Shown: positions 32,865-44,694, counted from the first letter of the stretch. The stretch is DNA of 54,360 bases from Gammaproteobacteria bacterium (GCA_026981985.1 JALSHZ010000098.1:1-54360); one strand, 5' to 3'. Program-made: numbers and translations. The notes: generated by a model not told the origin, from the letters alone.

Positions 32865-35150
32865 ATGCTGAAAAACCGACTGAACACCATACCACTACGC
32901 CTCAAGCTCGCGCTGATCATCGTTCTGGCCGCGAATATTCCCTTGATTATTACCGGTCTGACCTTGCTCGACTCCGCCAATGCGTCGCTCGACACCCAGG
33001 CCATCCACTACCTGAAATCGATACGCGATAGCAAAAAAGCACAGATCGAAGAATATTTTGCAGATTTGCAGAACCTCGCCACTAGAAAAGCCAATGATCT
33101 GGCGACCATTACCGCCATCAAATCGCTGACCGATGCTGTCACCACGCTGGAAGAAGACCTCGAAATGGATGAGGAGGAGATAGGTCGCATCACCACAGAA
33201 ATGAAGCGTTTCTACAGCACGACCGTCGCCGAGCAGATGAAAAATGGCACTGCTTCGCCACCCAAGACAGCCTTCGGCATCTATGCCCAGTACTATTACA
33301 TCAAGAAAAACACACATCCCTTTGGCGAAAAGGGGAAACTGACGGCAGGTGATGACACCAGCACCTACAGCACCTTTCATGAGCAGTTCCATCCGCAGCT
33401 CAGTGCATACCTCAAGACTTTCGGGCTCGCCGATCTGAAATTCGTCAACCACGATGGACTGGTCATCTACAGCGTCAACAAGGAACTGGACTTTGGCACC
33501 AATCTGCTGACCGGGCCTTACCGGGAAAGCAGTCTCGCCCAGGCCGTAAAATCCGCCCTCAAAAGCCGTGAGCCCGATCAGTCGGTCATCGTCGATTTCG
33601 TAAAATTCGCCCCTGCACTGGGAAAACCACGACTGTTTCTGGTCAACCCGGTTGTCGATGCCTGGGGCAATCATGTCGGCGCTATCGTTTTCGAGCTATC
33701 TGATGAGCGCATCGACAGCATCATCTCCAGCCGGGGGGAAGCCTACGAATCGGAACGCAGCTTCATCATTGGCAAGGACATGCGTCTACGAAGCAGGCTA
33801 CCCATCACGCAACAGGAAATACTCAACGAGGCTCCTGCAACCGATGCAGCCACAGTAGCACTGACCAAGGAACAGGGGATCATTACCTATTATGACGAGG
33901 CGACAGGGGAGGTTTTCTCTACTTTCTCCCGTATCGATATCCCCATGTTGCAATGGTCATTACTGACTGAGGTGAATGGTGCCGAAGTCAAGGCGCCTAA
34001 TCTTGCACTCAGCCACTTACTCTATATCAGCAGCGCACTGACATTCATACTCGGGATGGTGCTCGCCATGCTGTTCTCACGCGGGGTCATCAAGCAGCTC
34101 GGTGGGGAGCCCAGAAAAATCGTCAGCCTGGTCTCCACAATGGCGGCGGGCGATCTCACGGCGACACCAGAAAAAGACTGTGAGCCAAGCGGTGCCGTCG
34201 CTGCCATGTTCACCATGAAGGAGAAGTTCACCGGCATCTTGCAACATATTCAGCAGGCTTCGGAAACCGTCTCTCGAGGCGCCCAGGAAATCACCCAGGT
34301 GACCGAAGATCTTAGCGAACGCACCAATGAACAGGTGGCGAGCATTGAAAGCACCTCACGAGAGCTACACGCGATCACCGAAATCGTGCGCCAGACACGT
34401 GATAGTACGCAGACAGCGAGGGAACTCACCGCACAATCGAGCAAACACGCAAGCGAAAGTGGCGAGATCAACACCAAAACACGCGAGGCCATGCAGGAAA
34501 TCATCGAGGCCAACAATGAAATCAAGCAAATTGTCGACGTTATCGACGATATCGCCTTCCAGACCAACCTGCTGGCATTGAATGCCGCCGTCGAGGCTGC
34601 CCACGCGGGCGATCAGGGCAAGGGTTTTGCCGTCGTCGCCACCGAGGTGAGAACCCTGGCTCAACGCAGTGCCAGTGCAGCCCGGGAAATCCAGACGCTG
34701 ATCGACAATAGCAACATGAAAACCCAGAACGGCGCAGACCTCGTCAACAAGTCCAGCGCAAGCCTGGAGAAGATCGTCGCCTCGTCCGCAAAAATCGACG
34801 CGATTGTCTCTGACATCTCAGAGCGAAGTGTGAGGCAGGCAGAACAAATCGCCGCCGTTACTGAGGCCGTCAGCAGCATTGAAGAGCTCGCCCGGCGCAA
34901 CTCTGAGGTCGTGATTCAAAGCACCGCAACGAGCAAGCAAATGGCAAACCAGGCCAGCAATCTGAAACAGCAACTTGACTACTTCAAGATTGAATACCCT
35001 GACGCTGCATCAACGACAGATAGCAATGAGAAGCCATCGACAGAACGCCGGAGTGCCAATCGCCCATGGCAAGGCAAGACCATCAGCGACCCGGCAGCAG
35101 CAGATCGGCAACCAGATTCTGTTACGGTGTCCGGCTACCAGCATTGGTGA
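32865..35150 (+). CDS. Methyl-accepting chemotaxis protein (periplasmic sensor, first of three)
   Basis: 761 aa. TM1 near 14-36 ([20 protein letters not shown]), a large periplasmic sensor with dCache-like features ([40 protein letters not shown]), TM2 near 386-406, a HAMP segment ([20 protein letters not shown]) and a cytoplasmic signalling hairpin with [40 protein letters not shown]. The C-terminal tail carries [10 protein letters not shown] and ends GYQHW, fitting the x-[HFYW]-x-x-[HFYW] CheR-binding pentapeptide. The ligand is unknown. Followed by two paralogues in the same direction. Confidence 0.92.
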   Translation: MLKNRLNTIPLRLKLALIIVLAANIPLIITGLTLLDSANASLDTQAIHYLKSIRDSKKAQIEEYFADLQNLATRKANDLATITAIKSLTDAVTTLEEDLEMDEEEIGRITTEMKRFYSTTVAEQMKNGTASPPKTAFGIYAQYYYIKKNTHPFGEKGKLTAGDDTSTYSTFHEQFHPQLSAYLKTFGLADLKFVNHDGLVIYSVNKELDFGTNLLTGPYRESSLAQAVKSALKSREPDQSVIVDFVKFAPALGKPRLFLVNPVVDAWGNHVGAIVFELSDERIDSIISSRGEAYESERSFIIGKDMRLRSRLPITQQEILNEAPATDAATVALTKEQGIITYYDEATGEVFSTFSRIDIPMLQWSLLTEVNGAEVKAPNLALSHLLYISSALTFILGMVLAMLFSRGVIKQLGGEPRKIVSLVSTMAAGDLTATPEKDCEPSGAVAAMFTMKEKFTGILQHIQQASETVSRGAQEITQVTEDLSERTNEQVASIESTSRELHAITEIVRQTRDSTQTARELTAQSSKHASESGEINTKTREAMQEIIEANNEIKQIVDVIDDIAFQTNLLALNAAVEAAHAGDQGKGFAVVATEVRTLAQRSASAAREIQTLIDNSNMKTQNGADLVNKSSASLEKIVASSAKIDAIVSDISERSVRQAEQIAAVTEAVSSIEELARRNSEVVIQSTATSKQMANQASNLKQQLDYFKIEYPDAASTTDSNEKPSTERRSANRPWQGKTISDPAAADRQPDSVTVSGYQHW

Positions 35151-35333
35151 CAGTGCGAGCCCATCACTACCGCTATTGAGCGCGAACTATTCCCGGTTTT
35201 GGCCGATACCAAGCCAAAATCCAGGCAGATGACAGACTTTTGCCATGGATGCACAGCCTTGCAGCGGCTTGACGATGTATAAGTTCGCAACCGGGTTAGA
35301 CGGTACACAGGACAACAGGGCAAGGATTCCCCA

Positions 35334-38141
35334 ATGACTGACATGGATGCCATTTTCGACACTGCCGACAAGGCAGTGCCAACCGCCTCTTCCAGTGGCA
35401 ACAAGCGCCTGCGCAGCATGAGCATCAAGGCACGGCTCTGGAGCGGGTTTGGCCTGGTCGCACTTTGCATGCTGGGATGGAATATTGCAGCCATCTATCT
35501 GTCAGCACCGCAAGCCCAGCAAGGCGAAATCACCGCAGCCATAAACACGAGTGTTGATACATCACCATCGCATGAACTCCAGCTGAGCAGCGAACGCCTC
35601 GGCGGTTATCTCGGTCACTTCTTGCTCACCAGTAGCGCTGATGCCAAATCTCTGTTCAACGGTGAAATGGAGCGGGCCAACACCCTGCTTGCCCAGCTGG
35701 AAAAAACCGGGCTTGTCGATTCCGCTACTCTGAGCAGTCGCTTCGTATCACTGAACAAACTCGCGCAGCAACTCATTGCATTGCACGAAGACGAGCAGAG
35801 TAACTACCCTGCACGTGAGTTCATCGACAGCAATATCAAAACGGACAACGCTGAACTGGAGGCAAGGCTACGCCAACTCATCACACTGGAGAAGCAACGT
35901 AGTCCCATCGATGGCGCATTACTTGCGCTGAGCCACGATTTGAATAATCACTGGCTTCGCGCCTCATCTTCGTTCTACCAGCTCATCAGCGATCGCGAGT
36001 TGGCAAGCCTGGAGGCGTTCAAACAAAATGCGAACCAATTCAGCGACACACTGAATGTTTTGAGGGCGCATGCCAGCGACCTGACACCCACCCAAGTCAG
36101 CCTGCTCGCCACCATTGAAGATCAGCAAAAAAATATTGCAACCAATATTCTCGACCTGGCGACCATTCAGTTGAGCGACAAATGGCGCACCGACAGCTAT
36201 CTGTTCGAGAAAAAAGTGGCCCCGTTGCTGAGCGATATTCGCAGCACATTGGCGGGGATTGAGCTACCACAATCCACAGCACCAGCAGCCCCCATCGCCA
36301 CACAACAGTCGGCAGAAAACATCGCCCCCTATATCCGCCTGGCATTGGTGCTTATAGCGATCGGCATCATGGCAGGATTGACATGGCTGCTGTCTCGATC
36401 AGTACTTTCGGGTATTGATACGGCCCGAAACCTGGCCACCAATATTGCCAATGGCAAACTGGACAACCGCATCACCATCGATACCGACGATGAAATCGGC
36501 GAGCTGTTGCAGGCCATGATGACGATGCAGGAAAAACTGAAGCACGAGACCGATAGCAGAAAAATCGAACTTCGACGCATCAGCCGTATCACCCATGCGC
36601 TAGACCAAGTGTCATCGAGCATTATCATCACCGGCACAGACCATTGTATCCGCCATGCCAACCGTGCAGCGTTGCAGTTATTTGACAACGCACGGGAAGA
36701 TATCGCACAGCAGATTCGCAATTTCGACCCTGCAACACTCACAAACCTGAACATCGGCATGTTCCACGACAATGCTGCCGAGCACATCCAGAAAATCAGC
36801 AACCTCAGCAACCCGCTACATCTCGAACTCCATATTGGCACGCGGGTTTTCGACTATCGTGCCAGCCCTATCTTTGGCAAGCAGGGGCAGCGGCTGGGTA
36901 CCGTCATCGAATGGCAGGACAAAACGAATTCAATCGCCGTTGAGCAGCATATTACCGAGGTTGTAAAAGCTGCTCGTGATGGCCAGCTCCACCGCCGCCT
37001 GACCATGAGCTGTGAAAACGAGTATTACAGCCTGCTTGAAGAGCAGCTCAACGCCCTGCTCGGCACCAACGAACAAATCATTGAAGATGCCATTCGCGTG
37101 ATGGGCGCTATTGCCAATGGCGACCTGACCCAGACGATTACGACCAGCTACAAGGGCGATTACCTGGAGCTGAAAAACAATATCAACCAGACGGTCAGCA
37201 AGCTGACATCGATCATTGGACATATTCACGAAACAGCAGAGACGTCGAAGCAGAATGCCCATGAAATCAAGCAGAGCAACATGGAGCTCAGCATTCGCAC
37301 CGAGCAACAGTCTGCGGCCATTGAAAAAACCGCTGCATCCATCGAGCAAATTACCGGGATCGCGCGTCAAAACCTCAGCAATACGCAGTCGGTCAACAGT
37401 CTGGCCGCCGAAGCGCGTGACGAAGCACGCGATGGTGGCAAGGTCGTTACCCATACGATCGAGGCAATGACTGCGATAAGCGAGTCCAGCAAAAAGATTT
37501 CGGACATCATTCACGTGATCGATGAAATTGCCTTTCAAACCAACCTGCTGGCACTGAATGCATCAGTGGAAGCAGCACATGCGGGGGATCTTGGGCGCGG
37601 CTTTGCCGTTGTCGCAACCGAAGTGCGAAACCTCGCCCAGCGCAGCGCGGAAGCTGCCAAGGAAATTACCGCTCTGATCGAGGACAGCAGCCAAAAAGTC
37701 GAAGAAGGGGCGCGACTGGTCGATGAATCTGGTGAAACACTCGACCAGATCATCACCTCAGTCAGCAAGGTGAGCGAGATTATTTCCGAAATATCACAGG
37801 CAAGTGAAGAGCAGGCCTCGGGTATAGAACAAGTCAACAGGGCAGTTCTCGAGATCGACGAGACCACGCAGCAAAATACGGCAATGGTCGAAGAGACCGC
37901 TGCCGCCAGCGAAGCCATGGAACGGCAGGCCGATGAACTCGCACGGCTGGTCGGCTATTTCAAAATTCCGGAGCAAGCACAAGAAAACAGTACAACGCCA
38001 ACAGAGGGTTTCACCGAACGGCGGCGTGCCGGACGCCCATGGAAAGATGAAAAGGTTGTGCTTTTCGATGAAGACCCAGAAATGGAGCCAACCAGCGGAC
38101 CAGCAGTGCGTGCCGACAATGGCGGGTGGCAGGAATTTTGA
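35334..38141 (+). CDS. Methyl-accepting chemotaxis protein with internal PAS-like domain (second of three)
   Basis: 935 aa. TM segments near 39-59 ([20 protein letters not shown]) and 330-352; the periplasmic part is helical with no clear Cache. HAMP ([20 protein letters not shown]), a PAS-like domain ([20 protein letters not shown] ... [20 protein letters not shown]), a second HAMP-like unit ([20 protein letters not shown]) and the signalling hairpin [20 protein letters not shown] (Ser replaces the usual Ala). The tail has [10 protein letters not shown] and ends GWQEF, a CheR-binding pentapeptide. AAGG lies upstream of the ATG. Confidence 0.9.
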   Translation: MTDMDAIFDTADKAVPTASSSGNKRLRSMSIKARLWSGFGLVALCMLGWNIAAIYLSAPQAQQGEITAAINTSVDTSPSHELQLSSERLGGYLGHFLLTSSADAKSLFNGEMERANTLLAQLEKTGLVDSATLSSRFVSLNKLAQQLIALHEDEQSNYPAREFIDSNIKTDNAELEARLRQLITLEKQRSPIDGALLALSHDLNNHWLRASSSFYQLISDRELASLEAFKQNANQFSDTLNVLRAHASDLTPTQVSLLATIEDQQKNIATNILDLATIQLSDKWRTDSYLFEKKVAPLLSDIRSTLAGIELPQSTAPAAPIATQQSAENIAPYIRLALVLIAIGIMAGLTWLLSRSVLSGIDTARNLATNIANGKLDNRITIDTDDEIGELLQAMMTMQEKLKHETDSRKIELRRISRITHALDQVSSSIIITGTDHCIRHANRAALQLFDNAREDIAQQIRNFDPATLTNLNIGMFHDNAAEHIQKISNLSNPLHLELHIGTRVFDYRASPIFGKQGQRLGTVIEWQDKTNSIAVEQHITEVVKAARDGQLHRRLTMSCENEYYSLLEEQLNALLGTNEQIIEDAIRVMGAIANGDLTQTITTSYKGDYLELKNNINQTVSKLTSIIGHIHETAETSKQNAHEIKQSNMELSIRTEQQSAAIEKTAASIEQITGIARQNLSNTQSVNSLAAEARDEARDGGKVVTHTIEAMTAISESSKKISDIIHVIDEIAFQTNLLALNASVEAAHAGDLGRGFAVVATEVRNLAQRSAEAAKEITALIEDSSQKVEEGARLVDESGETLDQIITSVSKVSEIISEISQASEEQASGIEQVNRAVLEIDETTQQNTAMVEETAAASEAMERQADELARLVGYFKIPEQAQENSTTPTEGFTERRRAGRPWKDEKVVLFDEDPEMEPTSGPAVRADNGGWQEF

Positions 38142-38314
38142 ACAAAGCTCGGAAACTTCAGTTTCGGCGCCCATAAGCGCCTCGCCCCCAGGCGGAAGGT
38201 ACGTGGCAAGTCTACAGCCAATCCGTTTGGCGACGCTTTGTGAGCGTTAAAACTGATTCAAAAACATAGCAACATGGACAACATCAAACCCAGTACCAAG
38301 GCGGGACAAAAACG

Positions 38315-40711
38315 ATGAAAAACAACCAACCAGTGACACAGAACGAAGTGCAGATGAAAGAAGGCACCATCCTGGTTTCCAGGACAAACCTCAAAGGCAT
38401 TATCACTTACTGTAATGAAGACTTTATCGAGATTAGTGGCTTCACCGAGCGGGAACTGATCGGCAAGAGCCATAATGTTGTCCGCCATCCCGATATGCCA
38501 CCCGCTGCTTTTGCCGATCTGTGGCGTACCGTAAAAGCTGGAAAACCCTGGCATGGCGTCGTCAAGAATCGCGCCAAAAATGGGGACCACTACTGGGTGG
38601 AGGCAAACGTTATCCCCATCATCAAAAATGGCAAGGTGGTCGAATACATGTCGGTGCGGACCAAACCCAGCCGCGCGATGATCGACAAGGCCGATGCCTT
38701 ATATGCCCGCATGAACAGCGGCGAAAAACTGCCACGACCCGGCATCGTCAAACGTGCCATTCGCCGCGTGCAGAACATGGAGCTGACCACAAAAATTACG
38801 CTTGGCATGGCAGCGGCGATCATCATTCAGATTATCGTCGATGCCATTTTCAGCCAAGGGATCACCCTGGAACACCTGGCGGTCTCAGCGCTGGTGGGCG
38901 CTGTATCGCTCACAACACTGGCCCTGCTGCTGTCGAAAACATTCAAGAAGCGGTTAAAGAATATCGATGCCAAACTTCGGCAGATGTCCCACGGAGAATA
39001 TTTCGATTGGCTGCCAGTCGATGGCACCGACGAAATCGGGCGCCTCAAGGAGGCGGTTCGGATGACCCAAATTCGCCTCGGTTTCGACGTGATGCATGCA
39101 CGCGAAGAAGCTGCAAAAGCGCAGCGTATCAAGACCGCGCTGGATGCCGTTGCAACCAATGTCATGATTGCCGATTCGCGACTCGATATCATTTACGCCA
39201 ACGGCGCTTTGCAGAAAATGTTCAAGGAGGCCGAGCAGGATCTGAAGGCTGAATTGCCCAACTTCGACGCAGACGCGCTGATTGGCACCAATATCGATGT
39301 TTTCCACAAGAATCCTGCGCACCAGCGCGGCATCGTCGAGCACCTCGCACAACCATTGACCACACAAATCGAGGTGGGCGGTCGCACCTTCCGCTTTACG
39401 GCGACACCAATCATCGACAAACATAAAAAGCGCATTGGCACTGTCGTTGAGTGGTTGGATCGCACAGCGGAAGTTGCCACCGAAAAGGAAGTCGACCAGC
39501 TCGTTGCCAACGCACGCAGAGGCAAGCTGGATTCTCGAATCAACACCGAGAATAAAGACGGTTTTTTCAAAGTGCTCGGAGAAAATCTGAATGCCTTGAT
39601 GGAAAACACCCAGTCCGTAGTCAATGACCTGTCCAGAGTGCTTGGCGCATTTGCCCACGGTGATTTGACGCAACGCATCAATGCCGACTATGAGGGCGCC
39701 TTCCTCGAACTGAAAGAAAGCGCCAATGAAACCGGCGACCGCCTGACCCAGGTCATCAACGACATTCACGAAACATCAGACTACGTTTCGCAAAATGCAC
39801 AGGAAATCGCCCGCGGCAATATGGATCTGAGCACCCGCACCGAGGCGCAGGCTTCCAGCCTGGAGACCACGGCATCGAGCATGGAGGAAATCAACGGTAC
39901 GGTACGCAACAACGCTGCCAATTCCATGGAGGCCAGCAAGCTCGCCGCGCAAACTCGTGAGCAGGCGGAAAAAGGTGGGGAAGCGGTCAACCTGACCATC
40001 AGCGCTATGTCAGAAATCAGCACGTCGAGCAAGAAGATTGCCGATATCACCAATGTCATCGACGAGATCGCCTTCCAGACCAACCTGTTGGCGCTGAACG
40101 CCGCAGTGGAAGCCGCGCATGCCGGCGACCAGGGTCGTGGTTTCGCCGTGGTTGCCAGCGAAGTCCGCATCCTCGCACAACGCAGTGCCGAGGCGGCCAA
40201 GGAGATCAAGCAGCTGATCGATGAAAGCGTGCAGAAGGTTGACGATGGCTCGCGCCTGGTCGATGAGTCTGGCGAAACACTGACCGAGATTATCGAATCG
40301 GTGAAAAAGGTCAGCGATATCATTCAGGAAATGAGCCACGCGAGCAATGAACAGGCTGCGGGTATCGACATGATCAATCAGTCGATCATCAAGATCGATG
40401 AGACCACGCAGCAAAATACCGCCTTGGTGGAAGAAACCGCCGCTGCAAGCCAGTCCCTAGGCGAGCAGGCGCGCAAGCTGGCCGAGCTAGTCTCTTTCTT
40501 CAATACTGGCGAGGCTTTCCTGGGCGGCAAAACATCCACGCCAGCATCAGACTACCAGTCCACGGCAGTCACTGACGCCAGCACGAGCGCCGAGCCCTTC
40601 GTTGAACGACGCTCCGCCGACCGGCCATGGAACGCGCCAACAGCCAACGGCCCAGACACCGCCGCAGCCCAAAGCATGAGCGATGTTGGCGAGGCGTGGG
40701 AAGAGTTTTAA
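38315..40711 (+). CDS. Aer-like chemotaxis/energy-taxis receptor with two PAS domains (third of three)
   Basis: 798 aa. The N-terminal PAS is Aer-type ([60 protein letters not shown]), suggesting FAD-based redox or oxygen sensing. Two adjacent membrane segments (~168-185, ~190-210), HAMP, a second PAS-like domain ([20 protein letters not shown]), a second HAMP-like unit ([20 protein letters not shown]), then methylation helices and [20 protein letters not shown]. The tail carries [10 protein letters not shown] and ends AWEEF, a CheR-binding pentapeptide. Highly similar to the second receptor over the PAS-to-tip region. Confidence 0.92.
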   Translation: MKNNQPVTQNEVQMKEGTILVSRTNLKGIITYCNEDFIEISGFTERELIGKSHNVVRHPDMPPAAFADLWRTVKAGKPWHGVVKNRAKNGDHYWVEANVIPIIKNGKVVEYMSVRTKPSRAMIDKADALYARMNSGEKLPRPGIVKRAIRRVQNMELTTKITLGMAAAIIIQIIVDAIFSQGITLEHLAVSALVGAVSLTTLALLLSKTFKKRLKNIDAKLRQMSHGEYFDWLPVDGTDEIGRLKEAVRMTQIRLGFDVMHAREEAAKAQRIKTALDAVATNVMIADSRLDIIYANGALQKMFKEAEQDLKAELPNFDADALIGTNIDVFHKNPAHQRGIVEHLAQPLTTQIEVGGRTFRFTATPIIDKHKKRIGTVVEWLDRTAEVATEKEVDQLVANARRGKLDSRINTENKDGFFKVLGENLNALMENTQSVVNDLSRVLGAFAHGDLTQRINADYEGAFLELKESANETGDRLTQVINDIHETSDYVSQNAQEIARGNMDLSTRTEAQASSLETTASSMEEINGTVRNNAANSMEASKLAAQTREQAEKGGEAVNLTISAMSEISTSSKKIADITNVIDEIAFQTNLLALNAAVEAAHAGDQGRGFAVVASEVRILAQRSAEAAKEIKQLIDESVQKVDDGSRLVDESGETLTEIIESVKKVSDIIQEMSHASNEQAAGIDMINQSIIKIDETTQQNTALVEETAAASQSLGEQARKLAELVSFFNTGEAFLGGKTSTPASDYQSTAVTDASTSAEPFVERRSADRPWNAPTANGPDTAAAQSMSDVGEAWEEF

Positions 40712-40738
40712 GTAAACGTCACCCCGCCCACTGAAACT

Positions 40739-40775
40739 GCCCCCAAGCCCTCCGGGTTTGGGGGCTTCTTTTTGT
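40739..40775 (+). terminator. Rho-independent terminator after the receptor cluster
   Basis: GCCCCCAAGCCC and GGGTTTGGGGGC form a long stem around TCCG, followed by TTCTTTTTG. Confidence 0.85.
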
Positions 40776-40828
40776 CTGCAATATGGAAAAAAGCGATACT
40801 TGCCTTCCCCACCCAACTGCGAGCAACA

Positions 40829-41653
40829 ATGCCTGAGGGTCCTGAAATAAGACGCGCCGCTGATGAGGTGGCGGCGGCGATTCAAGGGAAAATCGCGACA
40901 CGTGTCACCTTTGGCCTCGACCACCTGAAGCCAATGGAGAAGCTGTTGTCAGGGCACAAGGTGGTTGCTGTGGAAACCCACGGCAAGGCGATGCTGACCC
41001 GCTTCGAGCACGGGCAAAACATCTACAGCCACAATCAGCTTTATGGGCGATGGTACACAGCGCCAACTGGCCAGCGCCCCGATATCTCGCGCCAACTCCG
41101 GCTGAGCATTGAAACAGCAGACCGCTGGGCATTGCTCTACAGCGCTTCCGATATTGCGGTGCTACCCGACGCGGCGCTCGCCGAGCACCCTTTTCTCAGC
41201 ACGCTGGGACCAGATGTGCTCGATTCGTCGGTGACGGTCGAAACCATCGAAGCAAGGTTGTCGAGCCCTCGCTACCGCAACCGGCGTCTGGGGAATTTCC
41301 TCACCGAACAGCGATTCGTCGCCGGACTGGGTAATTACTTGCGTTGTGAAATACTGTTTTGTTCCGGATTGGCAGCGAATATCAGACCCGCCGATCTGGA
41401 TGGCGCGCAACGGCACCAATTGGCCGAAAATATTCTTGCCCTGCCACGCCAGTCCTATCGCACTGGCGGCATCACCAACACACTGGATGCAGCCCGGAAA
41501 CTGCTCGATGCCGGCGCGACATTCGAGCAAGCGCGTTTTCATGTCTTCCGCCGCGCCGGAAAGCCCTGTTACCGATGCGGTAACACGATAGAAAAGATCA
41601 CGTCAGGCGGACAAGCTTGTTACTGGTGTCCGGGATGCCAGCAGACTGGGTGA
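40829..41653 (+). CDS. nei: Endonuclease VIII (Nei), Fpg/Nei family DNA glycosylase
   Basis: 274 aa from ATG 40829, giving the required N-terminal PEGPE (catalytic Pro2, Glu3); the open frame upstream would hide the Pro. YSHNQLYGRWY and RNRRLGNFLTEQRFVAGLGN with YLRCEI are the DNA-binding and helix-two-turn-helix regions. A C-terminal zinc finger has four Cys (CYRCGNTIEK ... CYWCPGCQ). It removes oxidised pyrimidines and nicks the strand. QLYGRW rather than the Fpg residues supports Nei. Confidence 0.9.
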   Translation: MPEGPEIRRAADEVAAAIQGKIATRVTFGLDHLKPMEKLLSGHKVVAVETHGKAMLTRFEHGQNIYSHNQLYGRWYTAPTGQRPDISRQLRLSIETADRWALLYSASDIAVLPDAALAEHPFLSTLGPDVLDSSVTVETIEARLSSPRYRNRRLGNFLTEQRFVAGLGNYLRCEILFCSGLAANIRPADLDGAQRHQLAENILALPRQSYRTGGITNTLDAARKLLDAGATFEQARFHVFRRAGKPCYRCGNTIEKITSGGQACYWCPGCQQTG

Positions 41654-41657
41654 TGAA

Positions 41658-42842
41658 TCACAACCGCTGACTATAATCCTGCATCAAAAATCCCTGCGGC
41701 GGCGCTTCCAGCCCACGGGAAAAACCGATGACCTGAAACCGCTCACCCATTTCTGCCGGCAAGGTCAGTAATTTGATCTGCTTCGATAGCATCAAACGCT
41801 GACGTTCATCAGCCTTTTCCAGCGCCGTCTGATACAAGGTTTCCAGCCCGTTGGCCATCAAGAACCAGGCTTGGGTGGTATATCCAGCCAGCTCGAGTCC
41901 AGCCTCGATTCCCGCTTCGGCGACAGCAGTGAAATCGACGCTCGCGGTAATATCCTGGAGCCCTGGAAGCCAGAAAGGATCTTCGAGCGCGCGCTGGCGG
42001 TAGTATCCAAGCAAGGTGCCCTCGCTACGCTGCGGGTGATAATAGTCGGCGCGTGGATAGCCATAGTCGATCAACAGAATCAGCCCAGCCGCCAGGTGTT
42101 CGGACAGCATCGCCACCCATCCGGATAGTTGTGGATTGATTTCGGAATGATAGGGGCTGGGCCAGGGTCCGACATCCTGCGAACGACGCAACACCTCGAC
42201 CCGCCCCCGCAGCTCGTCATCGGCGGTGCGGTCTTGCCATGAAAACCCGTTTTGCCCGAGCGTAACGCCACGTTCCACGACCCGATCGGGGTATGCGGAA
42301 AAGCAGCTGACCGGCATGGCATCGAGCACCTCATTTGCGAGCACGACGCCATGGAGCTGCAACCCATCGAGCGCCTGCAACCAACGCACCGAGCCAACCA
42401 GATGCGGCACTTTCTCTTCCAGTGTTGCGCGCTGACGCGCCATCAGCTCTGCACTGAGTTCGAGAATGTAGTAATGATCCGGCAGGCAATCGAGCTGCTC
42501 CAGTTGCAGCAGAACATCGGCCGCCATCACGCCTGAACCGGCACCCAACTCCAGCACACAGGCAGCTGATGCCTGCTGCTGCAATACCTCGGCACATTGG
42601 CGCGCCAGACAGGATGAAAACAGCGACGAGACCTCAGGCGCAGTGACGAAATCACCCGCGGCACCGAATTTCTGCCGACCGGCCACGTAGTACCCCAGCC
42701 CCGGCTCATACAAGGCCATTTCCATATAGCGGGCAAAACTGATCCAGCCACCGGCATCGTCGATCACCTCAGCGATACGCCTCTGCAAGCGCTGGCTATG
42801 CGCTTGCTCTTGTTCATTTGGCTCGGGTAAGGTCAGGGACAT
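41658..42842 (-). CDS. MidA/NDUFAF7-family SAM-dependent methyltransferase
   Basis: 394 aa from ATG 42842 (MSLTLPEPNEQEQAHSQRLQ); the frame is open further upstream without homology. Features: GWISFARYMEMALYEPGLGY, FGAAGDFVTAPEVSSLF, the SAM motif VLELGAGSGVMAADVL, VVLANEVLDAMPV and LLIDYGYPRADYYHPQRSEG followed by TLLGYYRQR. These are hallmarks of the MidA (DUF185) family, whose mitochondrial member methylates an Arg of complex I. The bacterial substrate is unknown. Convergent with nei, 4 bases apart. Confidence 0.85.
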   Translation of the reverse strand: MSLTLPEPNEQEQAHSQRLQRRIAEVIDDAGGWISFARYMEMALYEPGLGYYVAGRQKFGAAGDFVTAPEVSSLFSSCLARQCAEVLQQQASAACVLELGAGSGVMAADVLLQLEQLDCLPDHYYILELSAELMARQRATLEEKVPHLVGSVRWLQALDGLQLHGVVLANEVLDAMPVSCFSAYPDRVVERGVTLGQNGFSWQDRTADDELRGRVEVLRRSQDVGPWPSPYHSEINPQLSGWVAMLSEHLAAGLILLIDYGYPRADYYHPQRSEGTLLGYYRQRALEDPFWLPGLQDITASVDFTAVAEAGIEAGLELAGYTTQAWFLMANGLETLYQTALEKADERQRLMLSKQIKLLTLPAEMGERFQVIGFSRGLEAPPQGFLMQDYSQRL

Positions 42843-42903
42843 CAGCAAGACTCGGTTTTTGACCGGGCAAGACAATAGCAGAATGCAGTCATAGGAGTGA
42901 GTA

Positions 42904-43644
42904 ATGACAGACACCACGAAAGTCGCCCTGGTTACGGGCTCAGCCCGCCGTATCGGTGCCCAGACCGTCAGCGTTTTGCATGATGCCGGTTTCAATGTCG
43001 TCATCCACTATCGGCGCTCCGACAAGGATGCGCGAGCACTGGAAGCGAAGCTCAATGCGCAACGCCCCGATTCCGCCACCACGGTGCAGGCCGACCTACT
43101 GGATATCCCCGCCCTGCCGCAGTTGGTTGCGAACGTCGTCAAACGCTGGGGACGACTCGACGTGATCGTCAACAATGCATCTGCTTTCTATCCCACCGAG
43201 ATGGGTGAGATCACCGAAAAGGACTGGGATATTCTGCTTGGCTCCAACCTGAAAGCCCCCCTGTTCCTATGCCAGGCGGCAGCCAATGAACTGCGCCGCA
43301 ACGAGGGCTGCATCGTCAATATGGTGGACATTCACGCCGACCGGCCACTGAAGCATTACATGGTCTACTCCGTCGCCAAAGCAGGGCTGGTGGCTCTCAC
43401 CAAGTCACTGGCGCGCGAACTGGGGCCGGAGGTGCGTGCCAATGGCGTCGCACCCGGCGCAATCCTGTGGCCGGAGGAGCCTCACCATGACGCCAAACAT
43501 CAGGAGATCATCGAGCGCACGGCGCTGAAACGCGAAGGCGAGCCGATGGATATTGCCCGCACGATCCGTTTTCTGGTGCTTGACGCGCCCTATATCACCG
43601 GACAGATCATTGCCGTGGATGGCGGTCGAACGTTGTCGAACTAA
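42904..43644 (+). CDS. Pteridine reductase (short-chain dehydrogenase/reductase)
   Basis: 246 aa. Rossmann motif VALVTGSARRIGAQTVSVLH (the TGxxxRIG form of pteridine reductases), VIHYRRSDKDA, VNNASAFYPTEMGEIT, and catalytic YxxxK in YMVYSVAKAG. C-terminal VDGGRTLSN. It likely reduces dihydropterins or dihydrofolate to the tetrahydro form. The folK and folB genes lie nearby on the other strand, supporting a pterin role. Confidence 0.88.
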   Translation: MTDTTKVALVTGSARRIGAQTVSVLHDAGFNVVIHYRRSDKDARALEAKLNAQRPDSATTVQADLLDIPALPQLVANVVKRWGRLDVIVNNASAFYPTEMGEITEKDWDILLGSNLKAPLFLCQAAANELRRNEGCIVNMVDIHADRPLKHYMVYSVAKAGLVALTKSLARELGPEVRANGVAPGAILWPEEPHHDAKHQEIIERTALKREGEPMDIARTIRFLVLDAPYITGQIIAVDGGRTLSN

Positions 43645-43763
43645 CCTCTTCAGAAAACGCCGGTCAGCCATTTTTCAACACTCAGCCGGAAGCCATCGAC
43701 AGTCAGGAGGATTTCCCGTTATAAAGACGCAGAAACATTAATAATAGTAAGGGAAGGATCCCC

Positions 43764-44180
43764 ATGACACTCACCGAGACCCCCCGTGAGCAGAACAGCA
43801 ATATCCTCAACTACGCTCGCGAGCTGACCGAGCTGATCAAAAAAGGGCAGCTCAGCCATCGTGCCTCAGATGCCGAGTTACTGATCAAGCAACTGACGGA
43901 TGAACTCGACGCCCATGTGGATGAGGAAAACGCCTATCTGCTGCCTTTTCTTTTCCAGCACCCGAATGAGCGCATCAGAGAGACGGCTCGCCGCTCAAAA
44001 AACAAGCTCAATGAGATCGTTCCGCAGATCAAGCGCTGGAGCAATGCCTGGAGAGCCAGTCAGATCGAAAACCATCCCGACGCGTTTTTCGATGAAACAC
44101 GGCAGGTTTTCATGCGGCTGAAAGCCCATATCGACGACGAGAACACGCGTCTGTTTCCACTGGTGGAGCTGGAGAAATAG
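43764..44180 (+). CDS. Hemerythrin HHE-domain-like protein
   Basis: 138 aa, helical. Two HxxxE motifs typical of hemerythrin iron ligands are clear: H51-VDEE-N with LLPFLF, and H122-IDDEN with LFPLVE. The His expected in helix 1 and the one in helix 3 are not where I expect them (ILNYARELTELI, IVPQIKRWSNAW), so metal binding may be reduced or use other residues (H32). A strong RBS, GGGAAGGA, precedes the ATG. Possible role in O2/NO or iron handling; uncertain. Confidence 0.65.
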   Translation: MTLTETPREQNSNILNYARELTELIKKGQLSHRASDAELLIKQLTDELDAHVDEENAYLLPFLFQHPNERIRETARRSKNKLNEIVPQIKRWSNAWRASQIENHPDAFFDETRQVFMRLKAHIDDENTRLFPLVELEK

Positions 44181-44193
44181 CGGCGGCTGGCGA

Positions 44194-44694
44194 TCAGCCG
44201 CCAGGCATCCATTCCACTTTACGCGCAGGCTGCATCTTGTCGGCCTCGACTGCCGCCTGCCACATTTGCAGAAAGGTCTCGCCACGGCCCGGATAACGCT
44301 TGTCGGGTTCGATTTCGGCCAGCGGCTGCAACACGAAGGCATAGCGTTCGATTTCATCACGCGGCAGCTTCAAGCCGGGACGATCAATGATCTCGTCACC
44401 ATAAAGCAGCAAGTCGATATCCAGCGTGCGCGGGGAAAATTTCGGGTCGTCGGGGTCGCGCCCCTGGGCCTGCTCGATCTGCTTGAAGCAGGCATTGATC
44501 TCTTCCGGCACCTTGTCACTGCGAAAAGCGGCCACCAGATTGTAGAACAGCTCACCCTCGAAGCCGACCGCATCCGTCTCGTAGACCGACGATAGCCTCA
44601 GGATGCCGAAGCACTCCCACAGCGCATCGATACCCGCGCTGATGCTGCGTTTCCTGTCGATGTTGCTGCCAATACTGACGAATACTTCCGGCAT
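44194..44694 (-). CDS. folK: HPPK, 6-hydroxymethyl-7,8-dihydropterin pyrophosphokinase FolK
   Basis: 166 aa. VFVSIGSNIDRKRSI, SSVYETDAVGFEGELFYNLV, RDPDDPKFSPRTLDIDLLLY and PHR-like LPRDEIERYAFVLQPLAEIE are the FolK landmarks, including the paired Asp (DIDLLLY) binding Mg2+. Transfers pyrophosphate to hydroxymethyl-dihydropterin in folate synthesis. Downstream of folB by 36 bases in the same direction. Confidence 0.93.
   Translation of the reverse strand: MPEVFVSIGSNIDRKRSISAGIDALWECFGILRLSSVYETDAVGFEGELFYNLVAAFRSDKVPEEINACFKQIEQAQGRDPDDPKFSPRTLDIDLLLYGDEIIDRPGLKLPRDEIERYAFVLQPLAEIEPDKRYPGRGETFLQMWQAAVEADKMQPARKVEWMPGG

Noticed and set aside
35190-35210. GCCGATAC resembling a sigma28 (FliA) -10 box before the second receptor
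   Set aside because: No TAAA-type -35 at the right spacing.
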